64,000 nucleotides of DNA from Panacagrimonas sp965216805 (GCF_965216805.1 NZ_CBDCGN010000002.1:372001-436000); one strand, 5' to 3'; shown: positions 51,507 to 62,358, counted from the first letter of the stretch. The notes: generated by a model from the letters alone, not told the origin. A program made the numbers and translations.

Positions 51507-52474
51507 AACTTCCGAGCAGCGCGTGGCAGTTGTCCCCCGAGCACGCTGCGCGTGATGAATTGGCCGCGGACGTACGCAAGGGTCTGCGCGCCACACCCAA
51601 GCGCCTGCCATCGAAATATTTCTACGATGCGCGCGGCTCCGCGCTTTTTGAGCAGATCTGCGAGCAGCCGGAGTACTACTTGACGCGAGTCGAACTGGAC
51701 ATCCTGCAGCAACAAGCAGCCAGCATGGCGCAGGTGATCGGGCCCGGTGCGCTGGTGGTGGAGTACGGCAGCGGCAGCGGCATCAAGACCCAATTGCTGC
51801 TCGCCGCTTTGGAAGCGCCGGTTGCCTATGTGCCGATCGAGATTTCCTCCAGCGCGCTGGATACCAGCCTGGACGAACTGGCCGCGCGTTTCCCTGACAT
51901 CCAGATGTTGCCGCTGTGCGCCGACTTCAACACCACCGTCAGCTTGCCCAGGCCCAGGCGCGAGCCGCGCAGCGTGCTGATCTTCTTTCCGGGGTCCACG
52001 CTCGGAAATTTCGAGTCTGCCGAAGCCCTGCGCCTGCTCAAGGTGATGCACGCGGAGATGGGGCCGCAGGGCGCTGCGCTGGTCGGCATCGATCTGAAGA
52101 AGGACCCGAAAGTCCTCGAAGCCGCCTACAACGATGCGGCCGGTGTCACCGCCGAGTTCACGCTCAATCTGCTGCACCGGCTCAATCGCGAGCTGGATAT
52201 GGATTTCGACGTGGAGCAGTTTCAGCATCGCGCCCGCTACAACGTGCTGGCCGGGCGCATCGAAACGCACATCGTCAGCCGTGCCGACCAGCAGGTACAC
52301 CTGGACGGGGCCACCATCGAGTTTGCGGCCTGCGAAAAGATGCTGGTGGAATACAGCTGCAAGTACGCGCTACCGGAGTTCGCGCGCATGGCCGCGCAGG
52401 CCGGGCTGGCGGTGCATCAGACCTGGACCGACGACGAGCAGCGCTTCGCGATCCAGTTGTTGCGGAGGGTGTAG
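51503..52474 (+). CDS. egtD: L-histidine N-alpha-methyltransferase EgtD
   Basis: 323 residues. Rossmann-fold SAM methyltransferase: LPSKYFYDARGSALFEQICEQPEYYLTRVE, EYGSGSGIKTQLLLAAL, IFFPGSTLGNFES and GIDLKKDP, all characteristic of EgtD, which trimethylates histidine to hercynine. Coupled to egtB by overlap; egtA, egtC and egtE are not present, a common compact arrangement. Confidence 0.93.
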   Translation: MKLPSSAWQLSPEHAARDELAADVRKGLRATPKRLPSKYFYDARGSALFEQICEQPEYYLTRVELDILQQQAASMAQVIGPGALVVEYGSGSGIKTQLLLAALEAPVAYVPIEISSSALDTSLDELAARFPDIQMLPLCADFNTTVSLPRPRREPRSVLIFFPGSTLGNFESAEALRLLKVMHAEMGPQGAALVGIDLKKDPKVLEAAYNDAAGVTAEFTLNLLHRLNRELDMDFDVEQFQHRARYNVLAGRIETHIVSRADQQVHLDGATIEFAACEKMLVEYSCKYALPEFARMAAQAGLAVHQTWTDDEQRFAIQLLRRV

Positions 52475-52476
52475 CT

Positions 52477-52758
52477 CTAAGCGGTGACGGTCACGCCCTT
52501 CCAGAACGCGACGTAACCGCGGATGTTCTCTGCCGCCGGCATCGGCTCGGGGTAGTACCAGGCGGCATTCGCGTTCACCGCGTCAGCCACCACCACGTCG
52601 TAATAGCGCGCCGTGCCTTTCCAACCGCAGAAACTTTCGTGCGTTGAAGCGCGAAATCGATCCTGCTTGATTGCGTCCGGCGGAAAGTAGTGATTGCCTT
52701 CCACCACCACGGTGTCGTCGCTCTCGGCAATGACGGTGTCGTTCCAGATTGCTTTCAT
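52477..52758 (-). CDS. DUF427 domain protein
   Basis: 93 residues. MKAIWNDTVIAESDDTVVVEGNHYFP, CGWKGTARYYDVVV and AAWYYPEPMPAAENIRGYVAFWKGV match the small DUF427 beta-fold family, whose function is unknown. Convergent with egtD, 2 bases apart. The 263 bases upstream (52759-53021) contain no supported gene. Confidence 0.88.
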   Translation of the reverse strand: MKAIWNDTVIAESDDTVVVEGNHYFPPDAIKQDRFRASTHESFCGWKGTARYYDVVVADAVNANAAWYYPEPMPAAENIRGYVAFWKGVTVTA

Positions 52759-53021
52759 GTCTTGTGTCCTTGGTTGATCAACATGGAAACACCAGTTCGC
52801 TGCGGATCTGCGCAGATCGGTGCTAAAGAAATGGCGCACGGCGGCTGGTTTGCCGGGGCAAAGATGCTCCGTATCGACTTGTGTTCATTCGCATCATCTG
52901 CGGCGAAAGCGTTTTCAAGGCGGGCAGGCTCGCATACCTGCAGGCGCGAGTCATCAGGTCTACGTGATGGATCGGCTTCACAGCCTTGAGCATGGGCTGG
53001 ACGGCTGATTCGCCGTGGCCA

Positions 53022-54026
53022 TCAACCCGTCAGCTCCCGCATCACCACCGTGGCATAGGTTCCCGGCGGCAGTTGGAACTCGAGCTGCAGCACCTCGTCC
53101 TGCCGCCAGTGCCAGCGCAGGTCCTGCGGCTGCAGTCGCAGGGCGCGGCGGTCCTGTTCCAGGCCGGCTTTCTCCAGGCCGTGCTTGAGCGCGGTGTACG
53201 GTTGCAGCACCTCGGTTTCCAGCGCCAGCGCCTGTGCTGCGGTCGGCAGGGCGCCGCGTCCCCACAAGGGGCCAGAGGGATGGATGTCGCCGCTGCGCAG
53301 ACGTTGTTCCAGAGTGTCGGTGTGGGCCTCAGGGCCGAACCAGGAACGCGACCCGGACAGGCTCCAGATTTCGCCTGCCAGCGCCTGATCCCAGCTCTGA
53401 GCACGCACGCGTTCTGCCAGCACGCAGTTGAACAGGTGCGAGCGCACGGCCGACAGCAACATGGAACGCGCTTGGCGATCCACCCGCTTGCCGGCAAACA
53501 TCGCCTGCGCGCGTTCGATATTGGCGCCGCCCAGGCCGAAGCGCTGTTCACCGAAGTAGTTGGGCACGCCACGTGCGGCGATGGCTTGCAGGCAGCGTTC
53601 GGCGTCGTCGCGGTCGCCCTGCACGTTGCGCAGGATCAGGCGGAAGCGATTGCCGATCAGCGCGCCGCGCTTGAGCTTGCGACGGTGATGGTGATGTTCA
53701 ATGACCTGCACGTTGTCGTGCGGGAACGCCGACCAGTCGGGATGTGCGCGACCTGGCAGGTGCAGGGTGTAGACCTGCGTGGTCACGGCGTCGCGATCCT
53801 TGAGGCCGGCGAAGCCGACGTCCACCGGTGCCACGCCCGCAAAGCGTGCCAGTTCGCGGGCAAGCCATTCGGTGTTGGCGCCCCGTTTACGCACCAGCAG
53901 CCAGGCGTGATCGCCGTCGCCATCGGGGCAGATGCCCTGGACTTCGTCGACGATGAAGTCTTCGGGGACGCTGCGCAGAGTGGCGGTCAACGGCGGGCCA
54001 CCGTGGGCAAAGGGAAGCTGGTCCAT
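53022..54026 (-). CDS. truD: tRNA pseudouridine(13) synthase TruD
   Basis: 334 residues. N-terminal PEDFIVDEVQGICPDGDGDHAWLLVRKRGANTEW and catalytic Asp in GFAGLKDRDAVTTQ, with KLKRGALIGNRFRLILRN and GVPNYFGEQRFG. It modifies U13 of tRNA-Glu. The ATG at 54026 leaves the standard MDQLPFAHGGPP start; the frame is open for 10 more codons upstream with no support. Confidence 0.92.
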   Translation of the reverse strand: MDQLPFAHGGPPLTATLRSVPEDFIVDEVQGICPDGDGDHAWLLVRKRGANTEWLARELARFAGVAPVDVGFAGLKDRDAVTTQVYTLHLPGRAHPDWSAFPHDNVQVIEHHHHRRKLKRGALIGNRFRLILRNVQGDRDDAERCLQAIAARGVPNYFGEQRFGLGGANIERAQAMFAGKRVDRQARSMLLSAVRSHLFNCVLAERVRAQSWDQALAGEIWSLSGSRSWFGPEAHTDTLEQRLRSGDIHPSGPLWGRGALPTAAQALALETEVLQPYTALKHGLEKAGLEQDRRALRLQPQDLRWHWRQDEVLQLEFQLPPGTYATVVMRELTG

Positions 54027-54095
54027 GGAGTGCGTGTGCGTTGGCGCCAGCTTCAATGGATCGGATCGGATCGGTCGTCGCTTGGGCAGCCTGCG

Positions 54096-55067
54096 TTAGC
54101 CGTAACGCGCGCGGATGGCGTCGCGATGCCGCGTCAGGTAGGCGCGGCTCAGGCCCATCTGCTGCACGCCGTAGCCGATCTTGCCCGCATGGCTGACGCG
54201 GTGAAACGCTTGCAGAAAGGTGTTGGACGGATACGGTGCCCAGTAGCAGGAGTTGAGCGTCGAATAGGTGATGGCAAAGGTCTTGCCGCGGGTGTCGGTG
54301 ACTTCCAGCTCGCCGCCCTGTGGCACCGCCTTGCGATAGTCCTGGGTGCCGCGCGAATCGACCAGGCCGTAGGTCTGGCCGTTCTCCAGCACGTAGCCGC
54401 TGACGTGCGGACCGAGCGCGTTGGTCTTGGCGATGTCGTGACCGGTGAACAAGTGCACGGTCAGTTCCTCGCCGAAACTCGCGTGCCACCAGATCACCGA
54501 GGAGTTATCGCGCTCCACGCGCGGGCCCCAACTGCGGTCGCCGGTATCCACGCAGTCCACTTGGTAGCGCCTGCCACGGGCCACCAGTTCGCCGGTGATG
54601 CGGTAGGTCTGTTCGTAATGTCCGGACCATGAGGTGTCCCAGGCGCCGGCGCCACGCTTGGCGGCCATGGGGTCCATTTCGGGGTCGTTGATGTCGTAGG
54701 GCTGGTGCAGCGCGTGGAAGTGCAGATCGAAGCGGGTGTCGTCGATACCTTCATAACGCGCGTGATAGTGCTTGAGCGGCTCCACCACGTTCAGACTCAG
54801 GCCATTGGGCAGGGTGAACTCCAGCAGCGACTTCGGACAGGGCATGTGCTGCTGGTTGTCGATGTACAGCTGCTCTTCCCACAGGTCGGCGATGCGGTCG
54901 TGCAGGGAGATATCGCACATGCACACGCCCAGCATTGGTCGTGCCAGCACGTAGATGATGCCGTTGAGGCTGGCCTCCGGCACGCAGAACGGCAGTGCGA
55001 TGGTCTCCACCCACTGCCAATGGGAATCGGGTTTGAAATGGAATTCGGCGTCTTCGGGCTTGATCAC
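54096..55067 (-). CDS. Uncharacterised lipocalin-like (AttH/hydroxyneurosporene-synthase-like) protein
   Basis: 323 residues, many beta-strand segments: ASLNGIIYVLARPMLGVCMCDISLHD, RFDLHFHALHQPYDINDPEMDP, CVDTGDRSWGPR and FGEELTVHLFTGHDI. The bipartite beta-rich fold with a conserved DRSWGPR is common to uncharacterised proteins near steroid or lipid catabolic genes. I cannot name a function. An AGGAGAGCC site precedes the ATG at 55067. Confidence 0.65.
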   Translation of the reverse strand: MIKPEDAEFHFKPDSHWQWVETIALPFCVPEASLNGIIYVLARPMLGVCMCDISLHDRIADLWEEQLYIDNQQHMPCPKSLLEFTLPNGLSLNVVEPLKHYHARYEGIDDTRFDLHFHALHQPYDINDPEMDPMAAKRGAGAWDTSWSGHYEQTYRITGELVARGRRYQVDCVDTGDRSWGPRVERDNSSVIWWHASFGEELTVHLFTGHDIAKTNALGPHVSGYVLENGQTYGLVDSRGTQDYRKAVPQGGELEVTDTRGKTFAITYSTLNSCYWAPYPSNTFLQAFHRVSHAGKIGYGVQQMGLSRAYLTRHRDAIRARYG

Positions 55068-55225
55068 GATGGCTCTCCTTGGCCGGATGTTCTCGAGCGC
55101 GGCGACGTGGCGGCGCGCGCCAGACAGTATGCCACCCTACCAATTTGGGGCTCTCGATTCGGAGCGCTGGGCGAGTAGAACGAGAGTCACCCAACGAAAC
55201 CGCGATCAAAGCTGCGATGGAAGTG

Positions 55226-55253
55226 CCTGGTAGCCCGGGTTGGAACTACCAGG
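55226..55253. repeat. Inverted repeat CCTGGTAG/CTACCAGG
   Basis: A perfect 8-bp stem with a 12-base loop, in the 197-bp spacer between the lipocalin-like gene and the end of the hydrolase gene. It could act as a terminator for the minus-strand box-linked operon or a REP fragment. Confidence 0.45.
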
Positions 55254-55264
55254 TTGAACTGGCC

Positions 55265-56065
55265 TTATCGGCTCTCAACGAAGCGTAGGCTCGCGCGGAT
55301 CAGCGCCTCCGGCTGATCGCGGTGCGGCGAATGGCCGCAGCGCGGCAGCTTGAGCAGCTCGGTTTGGGGCACGCTTAGTGCAACGTGCTCGATCTGCGCG
55401 AGGGTGCCGTATTCGTCGTCCAGACCCTGCACGGCGAGCACCGGGCAGCGAATGCCGGCGATGTCGCGCTCGATATTCCAGTCGCGAAAAGCCGGGTCCA
55501 GCCAGATGTCGTTCCAACCCCAGAACGCCGAATCCACGTCCTGGTGATGGCGTGCGAGCTTGTCGCGCAGATCGGTGTGCCGATAGGCCTCGCGCGCCTT
55601 GGCGATGCTGTCTACGCTGAGGTCCTCCACGAACAGGTGCGGAGCCAGCGCGATGACGCCGCGTACGCGTTGCGGGAAGTGCGCCGCGTGCAGCAGCGCG
55701 ATGGAGCCGCCGTCGCTGTGCCCGAACAGCCATGCCGGCTCGCTGGTGGTGTCGATGCCCAGCGCATCGAGGACCGCAGGCAGCACGTCCTGCGCCTGGT
55801 GGTGCATGAAGGTGACCGGCCATTTTTCGTGAGCTGGCCGCGCGGTCGACCGGCCATAGCCGGGCCGCGAATACACCAGGCCGCGCAGACCGCCGGCATC
55901 GCACAGTTGCCGCGGAAAGTCGCGCCACATCGAGACCGACCCCAGGCCCTCATGCAGAAACACCAGCAGCGGCGCGCTGGCACGCTCGGCGAACAGCAAC
56001 TGCGTTTCGATCCGATAGTCGCGCTCGCCGACGCGAATCGCGGTCAGGGCGTCGCTCGCGCTCAT
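55265..56065 (-). CDS. Alpha/beta hydrolase linked to benzoate-CoA ligase
   Basis: 266 residues. FLHEGLGSVSMW (oxyanion), Ser117 in LFGHSDGGSIAL, Asp in VQGLDDEYGT and His in PRCGHSPHRDQPE. Members next to aerobic CoA-dependent aromatic pathways have been proposed as thioesterases or C-C/ester hydrolases. Its ATG overlaps the ligase stop, so both proteins are probably made together; it could regenerate CoA from dead-end aryl-CoA esters (inference). Confidence 0.85.
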   Translation of the reverse strand: MSASDALTAIRVGERDYRIETQLLFAERASAPLLVFLHEGLGSVSMWRDFPRQLCDAGGLRGLVYSRPGYGRSTARPAHEKWPVTFMHHQAQDVLPAVLDALGIDTTSEPAWLFGHSDGGSIALLHAAHFPQRVRGVIALAPHLFVEDLSVDSIAKAREAYRHTDLRDKLARHHQDVDSAFWGWNDIWLDPAFRDWNIERDIAGIRCPVLAVQGLDDEYGTLAQIEHVALSVPQTELLKLPRCGHSPHRDQPEALIRASLRFVESR

Positions 56066-57651
56066 CCGCGGGCGGATTCCTGTTCGCGCAGCTTGAAGCG
56101 CTGGATCTTGCCGGTGGGCGTTTTGGGCAGTTCTTCGATGAAATCGATGCGCCGCGGATACTTGTGCGGCGCCAGGCGTTCCTTGACGAAGTGCTTGATC
56201 TGCACGGCCAGCGCATCGCTGCCCTCGATGCCGGTCTTGAGCACCACGAAAGCCTTGGTCTTGGTCAGGCCGTCGCCGTCGGAAACGCCGATCATCGCCG
56301 CTTCGAGCACCGCTTCGTGCTGCATCAAACAGCTTTCGACCTCGAACGGCGACACGTACTGGCCGCTGACCTTGAGCATGTCGTCGCTGCGACCGGCGTA
56401 GGTGTACCAGCCCTGCGCGTCGCGCACGTACTTATCACCGGTCCTGGTCCAGGGGCCCAGGAAAGTGGCGCGCGATTTGTCGCGATTGCCCCAGTACATC
56501 AGCGCGGCGCTGTCGCCCCTGACGTAGAGATCGCCGACCTCGTCGTCGTCGACCGGCTGGCCGTCGTCGTCGAGCAGCTGCATCTCGTAGCCCGGAACCG
56601 GCTTGCCGCTGGTGCCGTAACGCAACTGCCCGGCGCTGTTGGACAGGAAGATATGCAGCATTTCGGTGGAACCGATGCCATCGAGAACCGGGCAGCCGAA
56701 GTGCGCCTGAAATCGCTCGCCGATCTCCTTGGGCAAAGCCTCGCCGGCGGAGGTACACAGGCGCAGGCTCACCGCGTCTCCGGGCGGCAGCTCCGGTGCG
56801 GCCAGCATCGCCGCGTACAGGGTGGGCACGCCGAAGAACACGGTGGGGCGGCGTTCGGTCAGGCGCTTGAATACGGCGAGCGGCGTCGGCCGTTCCGGCA
56901 TCAGCACCACGGTGGCGCCGACGCTGAGCGGAAACGTAAGGCCATTGCCCAGACCGTAGGCAAAGAACAGCTTGGCGGCGGAGAAGGTCACATCGGCTTC
57001 CATCAAGCCCAGAACCTGGGCGCCGTAGGTTGCCGTGGTGGCGAACAGGTTCCCGTGGGTGTGCACGGTGCCCTTGGGGCGACCGGTGGAGCCGGAGGAG
57101 TACAGCCAGAACGCGGCTTCGTCGCGACCGGTATCGGCGCAGGCCGGCCGCTCCGGACCATCCTGGATCAGGTTTTCGAAGCGCAGCGCGGATTCGGGGA
57201 GGGGGCCTTCGGCGCGCGACACGATCAGGGCATCGGGCGTGTGACGGCTGGAAGCCAGCGCCGCCTGCAGTACCGGCACCAAGGCGCCGGACACCACCAC
57301 GGCGCGCGCCCGACTGTGTTGCAGCATGTAGGCGTAATCGGCGGCCGTCAGCAGGGTGTTTACCGCAACCGGCACCACGCCGGCATACAGGCAACCCAGG
57401 AAAGCCACCGGCCAGTCGGTGGTGTCATGCGCACATAGCAGCACGCGCTCTTCGCGGCGCACGCCCAGCGCATCGAGCCGGGCGGCGAAGCAGCGAATCG
57501 CGCGCGTCAGTTCCGCGTAGCTCAACGAATGGGCGTCGTCGAGGTAGGCGATCTTGTCGGCGCGGCCGCTGTTCTGCGCGATCAGATGCTGGGCAAAGTT
57601 GAGCCGGTCGGGCGTCTGCTCGGCGGTCTGCTCAAGGCTTGCAGCGATCAT
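56062..57651 (-). CDS. bclA: Benzoate-CoA ligase
   Basis: 529 residues, the normal size. MIAASLEQTAEQTPDRLNFAQHLI start, TLLTAADYAYMLQHSRARAVVVS, phosphate loop YSSGSTGRPKGTVHTH, SAAKLFFAYGLGNGLTFPLSVGATVVLMPERPTP (diagnostic of benzoate/aryl-CoA ligases), GIGSTEMLHIFLSN, YAGRSDDMLKVSGQYVSPFEVE and Lys in KTPTGKIQRFKL. It activates benzoate to benzoyl-CoA, the box pathway entry. A GGAGGAAAG site precedes the ATG; longer in-frame starts lack similarity. Divergent from boxR. Confidence 0.92.
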   Translation of the reverse strand: MIAASLEQTAEQTPDRLNFAQHLIAQNSGRADKIAYLDDAHSLSYAELTRAIRCFAARLDALGVRREERVLLCAHDTTDWPVAFLGCLYAGVVPVAVNTLLTAADYAYMLQHSRARAVVVSGALVPVLQAALASSRHTPDALIVSRAEGPLPESALRFENLIQDGPERPACADTGRDEAAFWLYSSGSTGRPKGTVHTHGNLFATTATYGAQVLGLMEADVTFSAAKLFFAYGLGNGLTFPLSVGATVVLMPERPTPLAVFKRLTERRPTVFFGVPTLYAAMLAAPELPPGDAVSLRLCTSAGEALPKEIGERFQAHFGCPVLDGIGSTEMLHIFLSNSAGQLRYGTSGKPVPGYEMQLLDDDGQPVDDDEVGDLYVRGDSAALMYWGNRDKSRATFLGPWTRTGDKYVRDAQGWYTYAGRSDDMLKVSGQYVSPFEVESCLMQHEAVLEAAMIGVSDGDGLTKTKAFVVLKTGIEGSDALAVQIKHFVKERLAPHKYPRRIDFIEELPKTPTGKIQRFKLREQESARG

Positions 57652-57953
57652 CTTTCCTCCAGGCGGCGGGTGGTCCCGCCGATTCTGCTTTTGGGTTGAA
57701 CGGCGATCGTCCAGGAGCACACGCGAACAGGCGGTGAGGTCGCGGACGCGAGGGTCATAGCGTAAAGACGTGACGGCCGCGGGGCGTCGCCACATAAGGT
57801 GACGAGCGGCGGGGCGCCGTGCGACAAGATGGCGTTGGCATGAGGGTCGGCGATTGGGCGGTTCGGGGTGCGCTTTGGCGTTCCTGGGTCCGACGGCACA
57901 GGCGGCTGAAAATGCACGATAATGCATGGGGAGTCAAAATCAGGTGAAACCCG
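57652..57953. other. 302-bp divergent region between bclA and boxR
   Basis: Non-coding promoter region serving the minus-strand ligase/hydrolase operon and plus-strand boxR. A TGCA-N6-TGCA site lies close to boxR. No such site is seen near the ligase start, so control of the ligase may be by a more distant or different element. Confidence 0.6.
57912..57927. promoter_or_regulatory. Candidate BoxR operator upstream of boxR
   Basis: ATGCACGATAATGCAT, two TGCA boxes separated by six bases, 26 bases before the boxR start codon. The same spacing appears twice in the boxC promoter. Autoregulation of BoxR/BzdR proteins through TGCA-containing sites is known in Aromatoleum. Confidence 0.65.
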
Positions 57954-58874
57954 ATGTCGGTCCGTAATCCAACTCCAGGTCACCCCTTGCCCACCGTTGC
58001 GCCGCGGTCCGCGGCGGCGCTGCAGTCGTCCCTGGGCAGCCGGGTGAGGCGCCTGCGCGCACGCCGCGGCATCACGCGCAAGGTGCTGGCGCAGATGGCC
58101 GATGTATCCGAACGACACCTGGCGAACCTGGAAGCCGGCGAGGGCAATCCGTCCATCCTCATCCTCAGCCAGATCGCGGGTGCGCTGGATTGCTCGCTGG
58201 CCGAACTGTTGGGGGATGAGACCACCGATTCGCCGGAATGGCTGCTGATCCGCGATCTCCTGCACGGCCGCAGTCAGACCCAGCTGGAAGCCGCGCGGCA
58301 CGCTTTGACGAGCTTGTTTGGCGGCATGACCAGCTCCGATCACCGGCTTGATCGCATTGCCTTGATCGGCCTGCGCGGGGCCGGGAAGTCCACCCTGGGC
58401 CGGGCCTTGGCCAAATACCTGGAGCGACCGCTGGTGGATCTCAATCGCGAGATCGAGCGCATCGCCGGCTGCCGGCCCGACGAGATCCATGCCTTGTACG
58501 GCCCTGCCGCGTACCGGCGCTACGAGCGCCGCGCGCTGGACGAGGCGGTGGACGCGCACCCGCTGTCGGTGATCGACACGCCCGGCGGCATCGTTACCGA
58601 AGCCGCCACCTTCAATCTCCTGCTGTCGCGCTGCTACACGCTGTGGCTGACCGCCTCGCCTGAGGAGCACATGAATCGCGTCATCGCCCAGGGCGACCTG
58701 CGACCCATGGCGGGCAACCGCCAGGCGATGGACGATCTGCGCCTGATTCTGGAAGAGCGCACGCCGTTCTACGCCAAGGCCGACCTGGTGCTGGACACCA
58801 GCGGCAAGTCGGCAGCGGATTGCCTGAGCGCGGTCGCCGCGAGCCTCGACGAGGCTTTGGCGCGGCGCCTTTGA
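57954..58874 (+). CDS. boxR: BoxR/BzdR-type regulator (XRE HTH plus shikimate-kinase-like domain)
   Basis: 306 residues. N-terminal HTH at about 29-88 (SRVRRLRARRGITRKVLAQMADVSERHLANLEAGEGNPS), a linker, and a C-terminal shikimate-kinase-like domain with Walker A in GLRGAGKSTLG (139-149) and SVIDTPGGIVTEAATF. This fusion is diagnostic of the benzoyl-CoA-responsive repressors BzdR and BoxR. It sits between the ligase and boxC, flanked by TGCA-N6-TGCA sites. Confidence 0.92.
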   Translation: MSVRNPTPGHPLPTVAPRSAAALQSSLGSRVRRLRARRGITRKVLAQMADVSERHLANLEAGEGNPSILILSQIAGALDCSLAELLGDETTDSPEWLLIRDLLHGRSQTQLEAARHALTSLFGGMTSSDHRLDRIALIGLRGAGKSTLGRALAKYLERPLVDLNREIERIAGCRPDEIHALYGPAAYRRYERRALDEAVDAHPLSVIDTPGGIVTEAATFNLLLSRCYTLWLTASPEEHMNRVIAQGDLRPMAGNRQAMDDLRLILEERTPFYAKADLVLDTSGKSAADCLSAVAASLDEALARRL

Positions 58875-58897
58875 GTGTCACCGGCTGTGATCATCGC

Positions 58898-58931
58898 TTG
58901 ACATGCATAATAGTGCATGCACAATGCTGCA
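58898..58931 (+). promoter_or_regulatory. boxC promoter with two overlapping TGCA-N6-TGCA operators
   Basis: TTGACA (58898-58903), 16-base spacer, CACAAT (58920-58925). ATGCATAATAGTGCAT (58903-58918) and TGCACAATGCTGCA (58918-58931) place TGCA pairs exactly over the spacer and -10, the position expected for a repressor released by benzoyl-CoA. Confidence 0.7.
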
Positions 58932-58955
58932 CTATTGCTCATCCGAGGAGTCGTC

Positions 58956-60623
58956 ATGCAAGCCACCCATTCTGAAGTCGCCAGCTGTCCGGTCGACTAC
59001 CAGACCGACCCCTCGCGATATCGACACTGGAGTCTGAGCTTCGACGGCTTGGTCGCCACCCTGGCCATGGATGTCGCCGAAGACGCCGGCCTGCGCCCGG
59101 GCTACAAGCTCAAGCTCAATTCCTATGATCTGGGCGTGGACATCGAGCTGCACGATGCGCTGCAACGCATCCGCTTCGAGCACCCGGAAGTGCGCACCGT
59201 GGTGGTCACCAGCCTCAAGGACCGCATTTTCTGCTCCGGCGCCAACATCTTCATGCTGGGTTCGTCGTCGCACGCCTGGAAGGTGAACTTCTGCAAGTTC
59301 ACCAACGAGACACGCAACGGCATCGAGGATTCGTCACGGCATTCGGGCCTCAAGTTCCTGGCCGCGGTCAACGGCGCCTGTGCCGGCGGCGGCTACGAGA
59401 TGGCGCTGGCCTGCGACGAGATCTATCTGGTCGACGACCGTTCCTCCTCGGTATCGCTGCCAGAGGTTCCGCTGCTCGGCGTGCTGCCCGGCACCGGCGG
59501 ACTGACCCGAATCACCGATAAGCGCAAGGTGCGCCACGACCGTGCCGACATCTTCTGCACCAGCGTCGAGGGCCAGCGCGGCCAGCGCGCCAAGGACTGG
59601 AAGCTGGTCGACGAGATCGCCAAGCCGGCCAAGTTTGCGCAGACCGTGCGGGCGCGCGCGCTGGAACTGGCGGCGCAGAGCGATCGTCCGGCCGATGCGC
59701 AGGGCGTGACGCTGACCCCGCTGGACCGCAACATCTCGGCCGACTCCCTTGAATACCGTTACGTCGCGGTGCAGATCGATCGCAATCGGCGGCTCGCCAA
59801 CCTCACCGTCAAGGCGCCGGACGCACCGCAGCCGACCGACATCGAGGGCATCCTCAAGGCCGGCGCCAACTGGTGGCCACTGCGCCTGGCGCGCGAGCTG
59901 GACGACGCCATCCTGTCGCTGCGCACCAACGAGCTGGAGATCGGCACCTGGATCCTGCGCAGCCAGGGCGACGCAGCGGCAGTGCTGGCCTGCGACGCCA
60001 CGCTGGAGGCCCATCAGGGCCACTGGTTCGTGCGCGAAACCCTCGGCTTTCTGCGCCGCACCCTGGCGCGGCTGGACGTGTCCTCGCGTACCCTGTTCGC
60101 GCTGATCGAGAAGGGCTCCTGCTTCGCCGGCACGCTGCTGGAAATGGCGCTGGCGGCCGATCGCAGCTACATGCAATTGCTGGAGGCCGACTCGCCGCGT
60201 GTGCAGGTGTCGAATCTCAATTTCGGCAGCTACCCGATGGTCAACGGCAAGAGCCGCATCGCGCAGCGCTACTACGACGATGCCGGCGAGATCGAGGCGG
60301 TACGCGCCACGCTCGGCCAGGCGCTGGGGCCGGAACAGGCCGAACAACTGGGCCTGATCACGGCGGCGCCCGACGACATCGACTGGGACGACGAGATCCG
60401 CATCGCGCTCGAGGAGCGCGCCGCGTTGTCGCCCGACGCGCTGACAGGACTGGAGGCCAACCTGCGCTTCGGTGTCACCGAGACCATGGAGACGCGCGTG
60501 TTCGGGCGACTGTCGGCCTGGCAGAACTGGATCTTCATCCGCCCCAATGCCGTCGGCGACAAGGGCGCGCTCAAGGTCTACGGCAAGGGTGAGAAAGCAG
60601 CATTCGACTTCCAGCGGGTTTGA
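58956..60623 (+). CDS. boxC: 2,3-epoxybenzoyl-CoA dihydrolase
   Basis: 555 residues, the length of Azoarcus BoxC. Enoyl-CoA hydratase/crotonase superfamily, two crotonase-like halves; HPEVRTVVVTSLKDRIFCSGANIFMLG and VNGACAGGGYEMALACDEIYLVDDRSSSVSLPEVPLLGVLPGTGGLTR form the oxyanion and active-site region. It opens the epoxide with water and releases formate, giving 3,4-dehydroadipyl-CoA semialdehyde (known BoxC reaction). A GAGGAG site precedes the ATG at 58956. Confidence 0.93.
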   Translation: MQATHSEVASCPVDYQTDPSRYRHWSLSFDGLVATLAMDVAEDAGLRPGYKLKLNSYDLGVDIELHDALQRIRFEHPEVRTVVVTSLKDRIFCSGANIFMLGSSSHAWKVNFCKFTNETRNGIEDSSRHSGLKFLAAVNGACAGGGYEMALACDEIYLVDDRSSSVSLPEVPLLGVLPGTGGLTRITDKRKVRHDRADIFCTSVEGQRGQRAKDWKLVDEIAKPAKFAQTVRARALELAAQSDRPADAQGVTLTPLDRNISADSLEYRYVAVQIDRNRRLANLTVKAPDAPQPTDIEGILKAGANWWPLRLARELDDAILSLRTNELEIGTWILRSQGDAAAVLACDATLEAHQGHWFVRETLGFLRRTLARLDVSSRTLFALIEKGSCFAGTLLEMALAADRSYMQLLEADSPRVQVSNLNFGSYPMVNGKSRIAQRYYDDAGEIEAVRATLGQALGPEQAEQLGLITAAPDDIDWDDEIRIALEERAALSPDALTGLEANLRFGVTETMETRVFGRLSAWQNWIFIRPNAVGDKGALKVYGKGEKAAFDFQRV

Positions 60624-60635
60624 TCAGACAACGAC

Positions 60636-60748
60636 GTTCAACGCAAAGGCGCAAAGGAAGAAAAGAAGGGGCACAGCCTTCCATCGATTTTATTTCGATT
60701 CTTCCGTGCGTTCTTTCTGTTCCCTTCGCGCCTTCGCGTTGATTTTTT
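60636..60748. repeat. CAACGCAAAGGCGC-type intergenic palindrome, copy 2 (boxC-boxB)
   Basis: Left arm GTTCAACGCAAAGGCGCAAA and right arm CGCGCCTTCGCGTTGA flank purine/pyrimidine tracts, as in the copies at 36738 and 62214. It ends in a T-run just before boxB. Confidence 0.85.
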
Positions 60749-60762
60749 CTTGAGAGACAACC

Positions 60763-62187
<1,425 letters not shown>

Positions 62188-62213
62188 GTTTTAACGCAAC
62201 AGCTTCCACCGCA

Positions 62214-62336
62214 AAGGCGCAAAGTCAGAAAGAGAGAACGCAAAGAAAATCTGCCGAAGGCAGGAAGCGGTTGCCGGGTGCTATCTCTTTCGATCCTTTG
62301 CGACCTTCCTTTTCCCTTTGCGCCTTTGCGGTGAAG
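62214..62336. repeat. CACCGCAAAGGCGC-type intergenic palindrome, copy 3 (boxB-boxA)
   Basis: Left arm CCACCGCAAAGGCGCAAAG and right arm CTTTGCGCCTTTGCGGTGAA form a long near-perfect stem around tracts resembling those of copies 1 and 2. It lies immediately 5' of boxA. Confidence 0.88.
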
Positions 62337-62358
62337 GCTTTGATTTTCGGAATTCCCG

